NCBI GenBank assembly: GCA_963989245.1 | Contig: OZ022346.1 | Coordinates: 48,049,133 to 48,113,132 of the forward strand | Reading direction: 5' to 3' | DNA length: 64,000 nt | DNA from: Nansenia antarctica | Taxonomy: Eukaryota > Chordata > Actinopteri > Argentiniformes > Microstomatidae | In this document: positions 1 to 17,064 of the stretch, one piece after another | How the letters are laid out: each line of letters begins with the position of its first letter | Position numbering within the stretch: the stretch's first letter is position 1 | Made by a program: the position numbers and the translations under genes | The notes under the pieces: generated by a model | The model's database searches: none | Told to the model about the DNA's origin: nothing | Seen by the model: the letters and a program-made list of their open reading frames with translations, nothing else

Positions 1-74
1 GTGAACTGGGGGGGCGCTAGTGAGTAGTGGATGGAGTAGACGTGCTTTCGAGAGCTCCTCTCCGTTCTGCCCTT

Positions 75-400
75 ATCTATGATGGGCCGTATCAACACGA
101 TCAAGATGGTATCGCCCCCTAGATTTTTTATATTTATTTCAGAATCTCCCAATCTTCCTCACTTCAGCATTTTTTAAGAAGTTGGACTCCATTATCTTTC
201 CATTTGTTTGGGGATATAAAGCTCATCGCATATCGAAAGCACATCTGCAAAAGTCCAAAACTGAGGGAGGATTAGGCCTTCCTGTATTTCGTAACTATTT
301 CTGGGCAGCCAACGCTAGGGCTTTGTCTTACTGGCAATGGGGTTTCCCAGGTGAGGCCCATCTGTATCCACTGACCATCTGAGTGAAGCCTGGTCCTTAA
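75..400 (+). mobile_element. L1-type LINE ORF2 C-terminal fragment
   Basis: The plus strand encodes the region just after the reverse transcriptase of fish L1/Tx1-like elements: MGRINTIKM near 88-115, then SFFIWG-like FPFVWG near 200, then GGLGLPVF and WAANARALSYWQW up to about 345. At least one frame change separates the first block from the second, so it is dead. It lies antisense in or beside the tdrd12 locus. The window start truncates it. Confidence 0.8.
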
Positions 401-446
401 TATCGAGGTGACTGACGACAAACAAGGTTTAGCTAGAGTGTTGTAC

Positions 447-4767
<4,321 letters not shown>

Positions 4768-4979
4768 CTGGAGAGAACACATATGACACATTCTAATGCT
4801 TTGGTCCTCATGTCGGGATCCGATGTAATGATCTGACTTTTCTTTCGAAAAATGTGAATACATTTCCGCGTTGTTGAAAATCAATGACACACACGTCGCT
4901 AGTCAACTAACACAGCTTGTTTTGTGAGCCTGCTAACAATGTAAAGTAGTGTTATAGTTAACTAGATAGCAGTGGAAAT

Positions 4980-5140
4980 TACTCACCGGCAATCCATTGC
5001 CTTGCAGTATTTTGGCTTGACTAGCGAGTTTGTGTTGTGATTCTCAACAACGTTGAAATGTAGTGTTTCAAAAGAAAAGTCCGAACACTTTGATTGGTTG
5101 CCGACATGCGGACCAATGATCAGACTGTGTCACATATATT
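4980..5140. repeat. Dispersed repeat, copy 1
   Basis: This stretch, from CAATCCATTGCCTTGCAGTA through TTTGATTGGTTGCCGAC, recurs at about 33705-33865 with few changes and in the same orientation. It lies just upstream (transcript sense) of the tdrd12 exons. Family unknown. Confidence 0.8.
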
Positions 5141-5639
5141 ATACACATTCGTCACCACAACATCTGACTTAGACAACTGACAATCAATGAATGTGATTTC
5201 ACATCTTCCAGATCACATGTAGAAACCCTCATTCAATATTTTTATTAATATCAAATTGTTACAGCCGTAGTGTGTTGCAGGGCTTAAAGTGGGAAAAAAT
5301 CCTGTGCCTGAAACTTTTTCTTGGGGAGGGGGGTCACAGTTTGAGATATTGGGAGAGCGGGTACAGAAGACAGCTTCTTGTCTCAATGTTTAAATGCATT
5401 AATACTATTTTATAGTCAATACAAAATATATGTCTCAATGTTAAAATGCATTAATACTGTTTTATACTCAATACAAAATAAAATAATATATTTAGATGTC
5501 TTTAAAAGAACAAACTGATTAAATCACTTAAGGCCAAACTGATTGCATCACTTATCAAGCCACTATCACTATAACAATAGATCAATAGATCTACATCAAG
5601 TAGAATACTGATGACTAGTGACCAGTCAAGACCATTGGA

Positions 5640-6042
5640 CTCCAGGATATCTTTGAGCTCCTGCATGAGGGCTGACGAGTTGGCGATGTTTACTTTCCTG
5701 CTGACTAGGTGTTGTGTTGTTACTTTGGCCAGATCCTAAAAAAATCGAACAAGGACATTGAGGATTTTGTCCATGTTAAGATTAGTAGCTTTGTCGATAT
5801 TAATTGAAAACGTTGCTTTTTTAAGCTTTTCACACAGCCGTTTTTTCAATTCCGGGACAAAGGCCATGTGTGTTTAAATAGCTGGCGTGCTGATTGGAAA
5901 CGGACAGCTTTGTCAGTGCATTTTTGTCTTCTGATAGCTTCTTGCACAAATCGACGAGTGGCTGAGCCATTGTGAAAGACAGATCATGTTCAGCTATAAA
6001 CGCGCACACTCGGATCTTTTGCTCGCAAACACGGTCGGCCAT
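5640..6042 (-). pseudogene. Degraded domesticated-transposase-like fragment
   Basis: The minus strand encodes MADRVCEQKIRVCAFIAEHD then LSFTMAQPLVDLCKKL (6042 to about 5880), and nearer 5735-5640 LAKVTTQHLVSRKVNIANSS. The pattern resembles N-terminal segments of uncharacterised hAT/BED-type transposase proteins common in fish. It is broken by stops and has no catalytic core. Family assignment is tentative. Confidence 0.4.
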
Positions 6043-6538
6043 TGAAGATGAAGTGGTAGGCTACCTGTAGCCGTCGCTCCCGGCAAGGTTGTTGTATGAG
6101 CAAGGTTTAAGAAACTTGGCTTCCATTTTAATAGACTCTTACTAAAGTTAGCGAGATAGCGGGCTGCTAAAAGCGAACGTCTCTACAAGCTAAAGGCCAA
6201 TACACACAGCGTGCAATTTTTGTTGCACCACAACATTCGATTTTGAAGTTTGAATGGAAGTCTATGAGAAAATCTCATCCCAACGCATACGGCCCCGATT
6301 TTAATCGCACCGCGAAAATTCGATTCCATTCGTGGATGAATGGGACAAAGCACACGGCGTGCAAGTTTTGTCGCACTGTCAAATTTTGCAAATTTTGTAA
6401 AAGTTTGTGGTGCGACGGATTATTGCATCACAATGGGACAATTGGGAAAACTTCAACTGGTCTATCTAAATTAATTGAGTCACTCATAACGGGGAGAGAG
6501 ACCACTGGAGCTAGCATCAAAACACTAGTCTATTAGGG

Positions 6539-7114
6539 CAGTGGTTCCCAACCTTTTTTGTCTTGTGTACCCCTTGAGCTGTTTTGCCATGCCAGAAGTA
6601 CCCCCTCACTCATGCGTGTTGATTATTTCCCAAAAAAATCAATTAAACTCTAACTTGCAAATATAACATTTATTACTGACACACAGAGAGCAAAACCTCT
6701 TCTCATGTCTCAAACTCTAAACACATTTTCTGCTTTACACACATTTTGCTATTCAAAATGGCACTTTTTAAATGCACTGAACACGGTTTTCTGCACACAA
6801 CAATCTGACATAAAGTCACATGTTTGCCATTTCAAAACATTGCCATTCAAAATTAGACTACATGAGCTAATTGGCCAATACATGTGCCACCTGGCCACCT
6901 CAATGGTTAATTGTTACCACATGCCCACACACTCACTGAAAATAGAAAAATAAATAATAAATAATAATGAATTTGATTTGATATCTGTTTCTTTTCCCTT
7001 TCTCCTGCTCCTCTTTGGCTTCTGTCTGAGGTGCAGTGATGTCATAATTTTCTCATCCCAGAGTCTTGACTGATGGGGAGAGGAAACAGACAAGATGAGA
7101 CAGGATAAAACTTA

Positions 7115-7152
<38 letters not shown>

Positions 7153-9461
7153 AAACTTCTTATCTAACTCTACTGATTATTAATGAAATCATTTGAACCA
7201 CTCCCCTTTAATACATAGATATTTACACCATTGTGAAAAATAGACTCACCCAGTAGCAGTTGCAATTCTTTTTTTCATCAGTTGAGCTTTAATGAGACAC
7301 TTGAGGTTGCTTCTCTTTTATAAGCTTTGACAGTTCTGGAGGCAGTGTGGCAACAGCAGTCACCAGGCTGCTCTCCACACTCAGTATGTTCCTTGGCTTG
7401 GTTTTGATGTGGGTCAAAGCTGAGAAGGTCACTTCACACATATATGTAGATCCAAAAGGCAAAAGTTCATTCAATGCACACTTTCCCAGCACTGGATATT
7501 CCTTTTCAACATCACACCAAAACTCTGTCAATGACTTGTCAGCATGTGCCATCTTCAACCCACGATCAGAGGACATGTCCATCAGATTTTCCTGCAGGCT
7601 TGCAGGAAGGCTGCTGCTGCTCCTGTCATTCACTCTGAATGGGTTCCTCACCCAGTCCAGTTTTTCTGACTTTGTTTCAATGTCATGAAAGTACTGGTTG
7701 AAGTCAGTGTCAAGTTTGGACAGATGTGCTTTAACTATTTTCACCACAGGACCTCTGTCAGCATCAGTGGTGGCGAGATGGCCATCAAGCAGTGGGAAAC
7801 AGCTCACATCTCCATCCTTACATTTCCTCTCCCATAATTTAACCTTCTTTATGAATCCATTCACTTTGTCATACATGTTAAGGATGTGTGAGTACTTGCC
7901 CTGAAGTGAAAGGTTGAGCTCATTCAGCTTAGTGAAGACATCAGCAAGATATGCCAGCTGCGCAACCCACACTGCATCCTCAAACAGGGCTGCAAGAGGG
8001 TGGTCGTTTTCTGTCAGGAAAGCAAACACCTCGATGCGCAATTCATAGAGCCGCAGCAGCGTTTTGCCACGAGACAGCCAGCGAACGTCTGTGTGAAGCA
8101 GTAGCTGCTCATGCTCTGACCCGCTGTCATGACAAAGAGTTTGAAACAGTCTGTGGTTCATTGGCCGGGACTGAATGAAGTTAATCACCTTAACTGCGTC
8201 ATCCATAACTGCACTTAACTCGGGGCTCATCCTTTTGCTGGCGAGTGCCTCCCGGTGAATAATACAGTGCATCCACTTAATTTCGGGGTTCACCTTCATC
8301 ACACGCCCAAGCAGCCCACGCACCTTACCCGTCATTGCTGCCGCTCCATCGGTACAGATGTGACTGCAGGATTTCCACTCCAGATCGTTGTCTTTGAAGA
8401 AATACTCCAGATCGTTGTCTTAATCAGAAATATTTCCTCGCCAGTTGTCTTTCCTGGCAGCGTCTTGCAAAACAAGATATGCTCATTTATGTCCGACTCT
8501 TCTTTATAACGCACAAAAGCCAGCAGCTGAGCCTCCCCACTAACGTCGGTCATTTCATCTAATTGCAAAGCGAACTGACCTGCTTGCTTCATTTTATCCA
8601 CCACTTGTCCGACAATATTTATGGACATATCATCAATCCGACGGGAGACGGTATTGTTAGATAATGGTACCAACTTGAGCGTGTCAGCTGCTTTCTTGTC
8701 CAGCATAGTTTGAGCCAAAATCATAGCGGCAGGCAAAATCAGATCTTCGGCGATTGAATGTGGGGTTTTTGACTTAGCCACTAGTAATGAAACAGCATAG
8801 GACGCCTCCAGTGCTTTGCTTGACACACTTGCCGCTTTTTTCAGTGTAGCCTGACTTGACTTGAACTCTGACAGTTTTCGCTTGAAAAAGTCGTCAGTTT
8901 TACCAACAGTTGCTAGGTGTTTGGTGCTCTGGTGTCGCTGTAAATGGGCTGGCTTCATTGAATTATTAGCCAGGACTTCGCAGCAGAAAAAGCACTGTGG
9001 CTGTGGTGGATCAGCCGATGTACATGTAAATCCCCACAAAACATATGTTTCCAAATAATAGCGGGGTCCTTTTTTTCTTTTTTTCTCTGATCTGACCGTC
9101 TGATCTTCCTCTGATCTGACCGTCTGATCTGCCTCTGATCTGACCGTTACTGTAGCTGGTCGTTTTAGCCATCTGTCCATCTTTGCGGTATACTGACAGG
9201 CCTAGCTGACGTGCGCGCGTAAATGAACGTAAATGAACGTGATTTAAATGTGACGTGACTACCGCTTGTGTTACAGTCATTACCTGTCGGGGAGGAACTT
9301 AAGTTGCAGCGTACCATTTTAACAACAGTTTATGAAACGACTATATTTAATTATTTTTGGGGAAAGGGAAATAAATTATAATTCCAAATCTTTCCACGTA
9401 CCCCCTGCAATCCCCTCACGTACCCCTAGGGGTCCGCGTACCCCCGGTTGGGAACCACTGT
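6539..9461 (-). mobile_element. hAT (Charlie/ZBED-like) transposon, full length with 8-bp TSD
   Basis: The ends are CAGTGGTTCCCAACC and GGTTGGGAACCACTG. The flanking 8-bp duplication TATTAGGG is perfect (6531-6538 and 9462-9469). The interior codes on the minus strand for a hAT transposase. The element sits inside one copy of a pre-existing tandem duplication within the Harbinger-like element. Confidence 0.95.
7289..9180 (-). pseudogene. hAT transposase (ZBED5/SCAND3-like), one frameshift
   Basis: Two minus-strand reading frames (9180 to 8332 and about 8420 to 7289) together make a roughly 650-residue hAT transposase. The N-terminus has a BED-like C2H2 finger, CFFCCEVLANNSMKPAHLQR then HQSTKH. 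The core follows with LQLDEMTDVSGEAQLLAFVR (candidate catalytic D), CTDGAAAMTGKV spanning the frames, and WMHCIIHREALASK. The C-terminal dimerisation region contains EVTFSALTHIKTKPRN. A near-duplicated CCAGATCGTTGTCTT stretch at 8380-8425 marks the frameshift. Otherwise it is strikingly intact, suggesting recent activity. A (CA)n tract lies at 7122-7150 downstream. Confidence 0.9.
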
Positions 9462-9469
9462 ATTAGGGT

Positions 9470-9706
9470 ACTGTACTGTTATAAACTGTTTAATAACAGC
9501 TTCCAATACAAACGGAACCAAATTAATTGTAACAGTTGTTTGTTTCTACCTGGCCCTGGCTAACAAACAAAGAGGTGGCTAGCTGGCTAGCTAACATTTC
9601 GGAGCTAGCATCAAAACACTAGTCTATTACGTTACTGTACTCTTATAAACTGTTTAATAACAGTTTCCAATACAAACGGAACCAAATTAATTGTAACAGT
9701 AGTTTG
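9470..9706. repeat. Remainder of a ~150-bp tandem duplication split by the hAT
   Basis: The stretch from GGAGCTAGCATCAAAACACT at 9601-9706 is nearly repeated by 6508-6538 plus 9470-9545. The duplication therefore preceded the hAT insertion, which split the first copy. Confidence 0.8.
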
Positions 9707-10857
9707 AAAAACATTAGTGTAACATACATAATACATACATGCAATTTCAAAGTACAAATATAGTGTTGTCAGGGCTTGACATTAAGCTTTTTCAGTGAAT
9801 TTATCTATAACTTTGCATACCTGCATTCTTATGAATATGTTGTTTTTGTTTTTGATGAAATACGTGCTTTAGGGAGGGTATTAAGTTATTTAACATGATG
9901 GCATGTATTACATGTGAATAAAATATTACTAAAAAAGTATTATCATTGTTGTTATTTGTATTTTGTACTGTGCAGCCAAAAAGGCTATCGTAAATCTTTT
10001 AGCAAGTAACGTTATTTATACTTATAATATATACTATACTACAGGTGCTGGTCATATAATTAGAATATCATCAAAAAGTTGATTTATTTCAGTAATTCCA
10101 TTCAAAAAGTGAAACTTGTATAATGTATACTGTATATATTATATTAGTTTACTCAAAGATCTACGATAGCACGGGGTTGCCAGATTTCTAATCTAGCACG
10201 ACTGAATGACCAGCCAAATTGTACACACGTTGTATAGACACGGTCCACTGAAAACCGGACATCTGGCAACCCAAAATTAATATTTACTCTACTGTACGTG
10301 TATGTAATTTACCGGTAACCTGAATGGATGAAATGGATGACGAAAAGCTCATAACTTGTCAACCAGTCAACCTGACATCTTCAATTGTGGATGGAGCAAT
10401 CATCTATTTTAACGGTTTGACAGTCAAGGGCAATATATGAACATCACCATCAGCCAGCCACTACACCTAGCCCACAGCTGCCACTATACACATTACTAGA
10501 TCTACGAATTACTGCATGCATGATTTATTTCCGTGTCATGCCACATAGCTACACGGCACATCTCACATACAAGACGCCTATATTACATAATAATAACAAT
10601 CGAGCATGTAGGCACAATATTGTAGCGCGAACGCAGGAACATTCGCTGCCGTGTAGTGGTGAGCACCCGGTCTTGCTGACCGCCCCTTGTAGTGGAGTTG
10701 TGTGGTGTCCTATGGCCTCGTGTCGGCCCGTATGGTTATGCTGTGGCTCGATATGAGCGTGCTTCTATGTGTGGCTTTATGAGCGTGCTGTGGCTCCAAT
10801 AGAGCGTGCCTTTTTTGTACACTGTTTGTAATGGTAATTAGGGAAACCAGCTCTAAC
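9707..10857. other. Non-coding interior of Harbinger-like element
   Basis: No supportable gene. At 10040-10150 lies a fragment of a common fish repeat (CAGGTGCTGGTCATATAATT...). The rest is AT-rich unique-looking sequence with short spurious ORFs. Confidence 0.5.
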
Positions 10858-11475
10858 TTATTGAACTATGCCGTCCTCCGAATCTATGTCCGGCTGATCA
10901 TCGCCCATAATAATAAAGTGGCTTTTATAATACACCTTTCTGGCTGTGTGTTTTGTGCGCTCCCTCTCCTGACATTTTACCAATACCCCTAAATCAGGGG
11001 ACCCACATATTTTATCACAATATGTCCAGTTGTATCTTGTAGAAATTGTGGAAGCAAGGCAAGCAATATTGGTAGAGCCTATTGTAATCAGCCTGCCTGG
11101 TCCGACTACGTAACAATAAAGTAACAATTGAGAATGGAATGTTGTGGTGCAACAAAATTGCATCGCACGCCGTGTGCATTGGGATGAGATTCTTTATGAT
11201 TTTCTCATAGACTTCAATGGTGTGAGTTGAAAATGGAATTTTGCGGTGCAACAAAATCGCATCGCACGCCGTGTGCATTGCAATCGAATGTTGTGGTGCA
11301 ACAAAAATTGCACGCCGTGTGCATTGGCCTTAACATTACACTCATTCAAACTTCTTAAGGCCCGCCCCACTACTCTGCCTCCGATTGGCTAGAAGTCGTT
11401 GGTTGGCTTGAGCAATGTGATACCATTGGTAGGCGGAACTGTCTCTTTGCTGAAGATGACTCTTTAAATTACGAT

Positions 11476-13577
11476 TAGGGATGGACGGTTTTTCGGTTAA
11501 ACCGAAAACCGGGGTTTCTAAAATTAGAAACGTTTTTTTATCAAAACCGTCTGAAACCGGATTATTTATTTTTTTTATTTTTTTTAGAAGAATAAAATAG
11601 AATAAGAATAAAACTGGAACATGTCACATATTTGTCGTGTGTGAAAATAAAAATGATACAGTCTGAATCTGCCGCACAATGAGTGAGAGGTTTGGTCAGT
11701 TGTGAAGAATAATTGAGGATTAATATCTAATTGGGATTATATTTAAGGGTAACGAATCACTCTATGGGAAAGATAGTTGCCTTCAGTTATTGGTAGATAG
11801 GAAAGGTTTTTTACAATTACTCGCTTACATTTAATAAGATCATTTTCGCTGCTCTCTGTAAAGCGCATTGGGTCACTTTTGTGAGAAATGCGCTATAGAA
11901 ATAAAATGTGATTTGATTTGATATCAATCAATCAAACTTTATTTATGTTCTATAGCACACATCATGCATTGAATGTAACTCCAAGTGCAGTATTTACTAA
12001 ACCACAATATAATAAAACAAGAGCTATACGGATCAAGAGTGTACTTTGTGCACAGCGCCACTGTGTGTCACAAGTTCACCTTCAGAGCGGGTGTTCAGCG
12101 CAGCAGGCAACATTGTAAGTCCGTTCCGAGCGCAGCTGAATCCTGAAAAGGTGAACATGCTCGTGTTTCTTGCGAAGAACCTCGATTAACGGACTATTTA
12201 ATAGCCTTTATGCTCATTTTTTGTTACTGCCAGTTTTTGTTATTTAGTTATTAGCCATAGGTTGTGAATTAGAATTAGAATGAATGTGATCAGTGATATC
12301 TTTGCACAATTGTTTTACCTGCTTGCACTCAATTTGCACTCGTTTGTATTTATATTTATAGATGTTTTTGTTTACGTTTTCTATTCTATTGTATATTCTA
12401 TGTTGCTCAAAGAATAAAACTGGAACATGTCACATGTTTGTCGTGTGTGAAAATAACAATGATACAGTCTGAATCTGCCGCGAAATGAGTGAGAGGTTTG
12501 GTCAGTTGTGAAGAATAACTGAGGATTAATATCTAATTGGGATTATATTTAAGGGTAACGAATCACTCTATGAGAAAGATAGTTGCCTTCAGTTATTGGT
12601 AGATAGGAAAGGTTTTTTACAATTACTCGCTTACATTTAATAAGATAATTTTCGCTGCTCTCTGTAAAGCGCATTGGGTCACTTTTGTGAGAAATGCGCT
12701 ATAGAAATAAAATGTGATTTGATATCAATCAATCAATCAAACTTTATTTATGTTCTATAGCACAAATCATGCATTGAATGTAACTCCAAGTGCAGTATTT
12801 ACTAAACCACAATATAATAAAACAAGAGCTATACGGATCAAGAGTGTTTGTGCACAGCGCCACTGTGTGTGAAGGCGCTACTGAAAGTGATGACAGAACG
12901 CATGTCTCAGAAGATACGCGGTCACTTAGTGACGCAAAGGTAGTTCTGTATTTATCTCTATCTGTATTAGTACATTTATTTTGAAAGCTCTATTTTGACA
13001 GCTCTACCATGGGCACTTTTATTTTGATGGGGCATTCTTTGTTGATTGACTTACGACAGTTCAGGACGAGTCAGTCTCGCGGCATGTGGTTTTTATGAAA
13101 AGCTTTAAGTATGTTCACTGCATAATTCTAAGTCTAATATTTCAGTGATTATTGAGCAGTATTCAAATATTTAAATACATTGAGCAGCAGCTGAAACTTT
13201 GTCTAAGAACCAAGATATTGAGAAAGCAGTTCATTCAATGAAGACGCTGTTCCAAGAGATGATCTTCCGTGCAGGCGTGCACCCTGGATCAGCGGAGCTG
13301 GTGTGTTAAGTGTTCATGTGTTTTCATGTATGGTGTAGCTTACAAAAGTCTGCCTTTCCACTTATATTTGTGAAACTAAGTAGCCTAAATGTGTTGCGAC
13401 TGTGCTTACGGTGTTTTAATGGTGTTCGACACGAGTGTATTGTAGCAGTAGGGCTCAATTATTTGAAATTGGCGTTTTTTTTTTTGTTTTTTTTTTACCT
13501 TTTCGGTTAACCGGAAAACCGCGGTTTTAGACTTTGACGGTTTTTCGGTTTCAATAATTGGAAACCGTCCATCCCTA
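11476..13577. mobile_element. hAT-type non-autonomous element, 2.1 kb, internally duplicated
   Basis: Inverted ends TAGGGATGGACGGTTTTTCG and GAAACCGTCCATCCCTA are flanked by a perfect 8-bp duplication ATTACGAT (11468-11475 and 13578-13585). Inside, about 450 bp from AATAAAACTGGAACATGTCA (about 11605) is repeated from about 12413. Each copy includes a LINE/SINE-tail-like stretch (ATCAATCAAACTTTATTTATG). No transposase found. Confidence 0.85.
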
Positions 13578-14699
13578 ATTACGATGTAAAGAAATAGCAT
13601 GTGATTTTATTTTATTTTATTGCTCAAAATTCCCCCGTGCCGCCGGAGAACTTTAAGCCCTGCAATATAGCAACATTCTTCAGGATTTCATGCACATTCT
13701 ACAGCCAGAGACAGATTACATTACATTCTTGTAGCACCTGAAAATGAGAACCCCATATTGCTGCGAGAGACAGACAGACACCACAGTCACACAGAGTTCC
13801 CCAACCCTCCATAATGTTATTCATCTTTTTTCCTCCTCCCTCCACCCTTCCTCCATCCTTACGTTTGGTTCTTGCTCTGGAGCTCCTGTAGCTCCGCTCT
13901 GGGCTCCAGCTCCTGTTCAGCCTGATTTCTTTTCAGCTTTTCTAAACGATACTACAACTGGTAGATTTGGGCTTCTATTAAGGGGGGGGGGGGGGGGGGG
14001 GGGACAATTAGAATGCAGGAAGCTCAGTATAAGTAGTAGCACCTGGAGATATAAAAGCAATTTTCATACAATAGCACAAATAAAATCAACCTGATGGATT
14101 GCTTAAATAGCAGAGAAATGCATACCTCTCTATGTGATAGTGGTGCTACTGTTAGCCAATTCTCTCTCCAGCTCATCCCTCATGTCTCTCTCCTGGGACA
14201 GCTGCCTCTGCAGCTTCCTCAGTCTGAACTGAGGAGTGTTCATCAGATCCTGCAAGGGAGAGCTGAAGAGCATAAAAGTATTTGCAAAAATGTCTGCAGT
14301 GTACAGTACATGGGTGATTTAATTCATCAACACTAAATTCAAATGTAATTTGGCAATACCCATGCCTCGGAACAGGCAATGTACCTAGAGTCTGAGTTGC
14401 CGTTGTACCCATTTCAACACCCCCAAAATGACATGATCACAGTAAATGGAAAAGTATACCTGACTGAGGAGGAGGCCACAGTGTGGAGCTGCATGAACTG
14501 GACCCTCTGTTTGCGGTTGAAGACAGGCGACTCATCATCCGTGAAAGAGGAGGCACTAGACCCCCATCTACTAGCAAAGGCTGAAACATTTGAGAGAGAG
14601 AGAGAGATACTTGCTGTTATTTCAGAACTCTGTGCAGACCACTGCAGGGGCAGTGTTGTTGAATATGAATATGAAACACAGACAAATGTTGTGACTTAC

Positions 14700-14791
14700 T
14701 TTTCCTTTTCTTCAGATACTTCTCCAGATCACTGCTCACAGAGGCCGTTCTCGTCGTCCACAACAAAGCGAAGCATGGTGACAAGCTCAAG
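14700..14791 (-). pseudogene. numa1: numa1-like exon carrying the frameshift
   Basis: Upstream frame: VTMLRFVVDDENGLCEQ then stop. Downstream frame: SSDLEKYLKKRK, leaving phase 1 as the next exon needs. The exon is 92 bp; 94 bp would restore frame. The break is at CTCTGTGAGC, where loss of one TG unit would explain it. Confidence 0.7.
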
Positions 14792-16204
14792 CTAAGGGAT
14801 AAGGAATGAGCCACTTATGTATTTACAAATATAACTTATAAATGACATGCTACAGTATGGAACTGTCATTTAAAAACTGCTTTAAATGCTGTGGTTACTT
14901 AGGTCTACAATAATGAGGCCCTGTCCCCTACCTCAATGTTATGCCCCAGTGTGTGAAGGGTATAATGATCATTATACACAGCATGGTGGAGCAGCAGTAG
15001 AACCACCTGAGAAAACACAACAGGTATGATTGAGCACACAGGGTGACCCCACTAGTAGTAGCGATGCTCTAGTTCTGTCCAGTTCTGTCCGTGAGTGTGG
15101 ATTACAATTCTGAAACTTGGTCTGTGTTTGGTCTGTGGTGGTTGATATTTCTCAGATGCATTAATATGCTTGCCTTGCTGTGGGATCATGTGATGTTATA
15201 AGGGATTGGGACAGTCAGATTGTGCCTGGAAAATCAATAACTGTCATTTATGCAGTGATAAAGCAGATACCTTTGATAGCTCCATCTCTAGGTTTACACC
15301 ATTACTGAGATGTTCCCAGGAGACCATAGCTCCGTGGTCTGAACTGTACCTGCAGTCTCCTGAAAAATAGATAGAAGGAGAGACATGTGGAGAGTTATGA
15401 GGAAGACTGACTGAGAGAGGGAGCTGGCCATCTGGGGAAATTAAGTAAAAGACTACGGCCCAAATTACACTGGAAGCGTCAACCTCGCCTTACCTCAGCG
15501 GCTTGTGAGTTTCATTTAGGCGCCCATGCTAATGGGCTAGAGCTCTCACGTGCACCTCATGCTGGCTCCTCCGACTCGCTTGCTATAGAGTCAGAGTCTG
15601 GCCTATTTTTCACGTGTGAGGCCGACGTGAAAATTATCTTAACCAGCAACATAGACTACAGTTTCAATGTCTACATCTAAATATGTCTAACTTTTTTTTA
15701 AATCAATACTTCCGCTATCTGTTTCAAAGCAGAAACCCCAGGTAGACTATAATCATATTATGTTAATAAGTTAAAAGAACATCATGCACCATGAAGGGCA
15801 GTATTTTTCCAGTGATTTCTCCCTCTCTCTCTTTGTTCGGTAGTTTGGTTATTCTCTTGCCACGGCAACATTGTGACGGTATACATTTCCATCTTGCTTA
15901 TGTTGAGATCGAAGTCGCATGAAATGACATGTCGTTGGCACGATCGCAAAATATTAAAACCAATAACATTCCTGTGGAAATGGACATGCTCTGAATAATT
16001 TGTCCACTACTCTTTCTACCGTTCTCTCTCTTGCTCACACACACACATACACACTTTCTCTTTGCTTCTCTCTGTGTTTCCCTGTCTGTGTGTGCATGAC
16101 TGCGTTTTGCTTATAACCATTGCACTTTTTGAATCGCTCATTAAGGATGGATGACAGTAGAGACTGAACCCAGAACTATTCATAGTGAAATAGTTTGGAC
16201 TATT

Positions 16205-16500
16205 GTAACGGTCTCCTTTCTGGTCTTCCGAAGAAAGCGATTGGCCAGCTGCAATGAGTCACAGCAAGAGTTTTAACCAAAACAAGCAGACAAGCTCATA
16301 TAACTCCTATTTTAGAGACTCTACACTGGCTTCCTGTTAAGTTCAGGATAGATTTCAAGATCCTTCTGCTTGTTTATAAAGCTCTCACTGGCACAGCACC
16401 AGAATATCTGAAAGAGCTTTTGCTAGCATATCAGCCCAATAGAGCTCTCAGGTCTTCTGATGGTGGTTCTCTGTGTACCACATGTACAAAAGAAGAGATT
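16205..16500 (+). mobile_element. LINE (L2/jockey-type) ORF2 3' fragment
   Basis: The plus strand reads LHWLPVKFRIDFKILLLVYK then ALTGTAPEYLKELLLAYQPN and RALRSSDGG, the conserved segment after the reverse transcriptase in L2/jockey-like fish LINEs. Stops upstream show decay. It sits antisense in a numa1-like intron. Confidence 0.8.
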
Positions 16501-17064
16501 TGGTCAATCTGAATGTACAAAGATAGGCCTGGCTGTAGCAGCTACGCATTAGAGGCGTAACAAAAAACATGGGCAGTAGGGAAGACAGAAAGTTCTGCAA
16601 AATTCTGCCACGCACACACAGCTAACGCAGCCAGTGTAATTTGGGCATAACAAGGTGCAAGGCATTTGTATTTTGAGTGGACAATCTAACCAGACAGATT
16701 AACCTAAACTGATTCTCTTATCCTTGAAAAGTAGTTAGATAAGTAGTCAATTGCACTTGGAAAAGACTGCAAAATGAAGCTTAACTGATTAAGTTAAGGC
16801 AACGTATTTAGAAGTGTGCCCCACCTTGAAGGAAGTCAGAGAGCAAGCTCAACCGCGCCTGAATGGGCTGGTCCAGGCAGGACTGAGGGGTCTCCACTCC
16901 CTTCCTGTTAGGGAGAAAGCTATCAATAAAGACAAGCACAACACACAAGATCATCTGCACAAAAAGACCCAGATACATGGCTGACTGCTGTGCAGATACA
17001 TCAGAGAGAATGGAAGCCACACACATCCCCCCAAAAACACACATACTGTGTAGAAATGTCTACC

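Larger units (their letters stand above)
6194..11330. mobile_element. PIF/Harbinger-like element with long TIRs, containing a nested hAT
   Basis: Near-perfect inverted repeats of about 47 bp bound it: AGGCCAATACACACAGCGTG at the left, and the reverse complement ending GTGTGCATTGGCCT at the right. The flanks carry a 3-bp TAA duplication (6191-6193 and 11331-11333), as PIF/Harbinger elements make. A second inverted block follows inside each end (about 6245-6390 and 11125-11230). Without the nested hAT it is about 2.2 kb. No Harbinger transposase or MYB ORF is visible, so it is probably non-autonomous. Confidence 0.75.
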
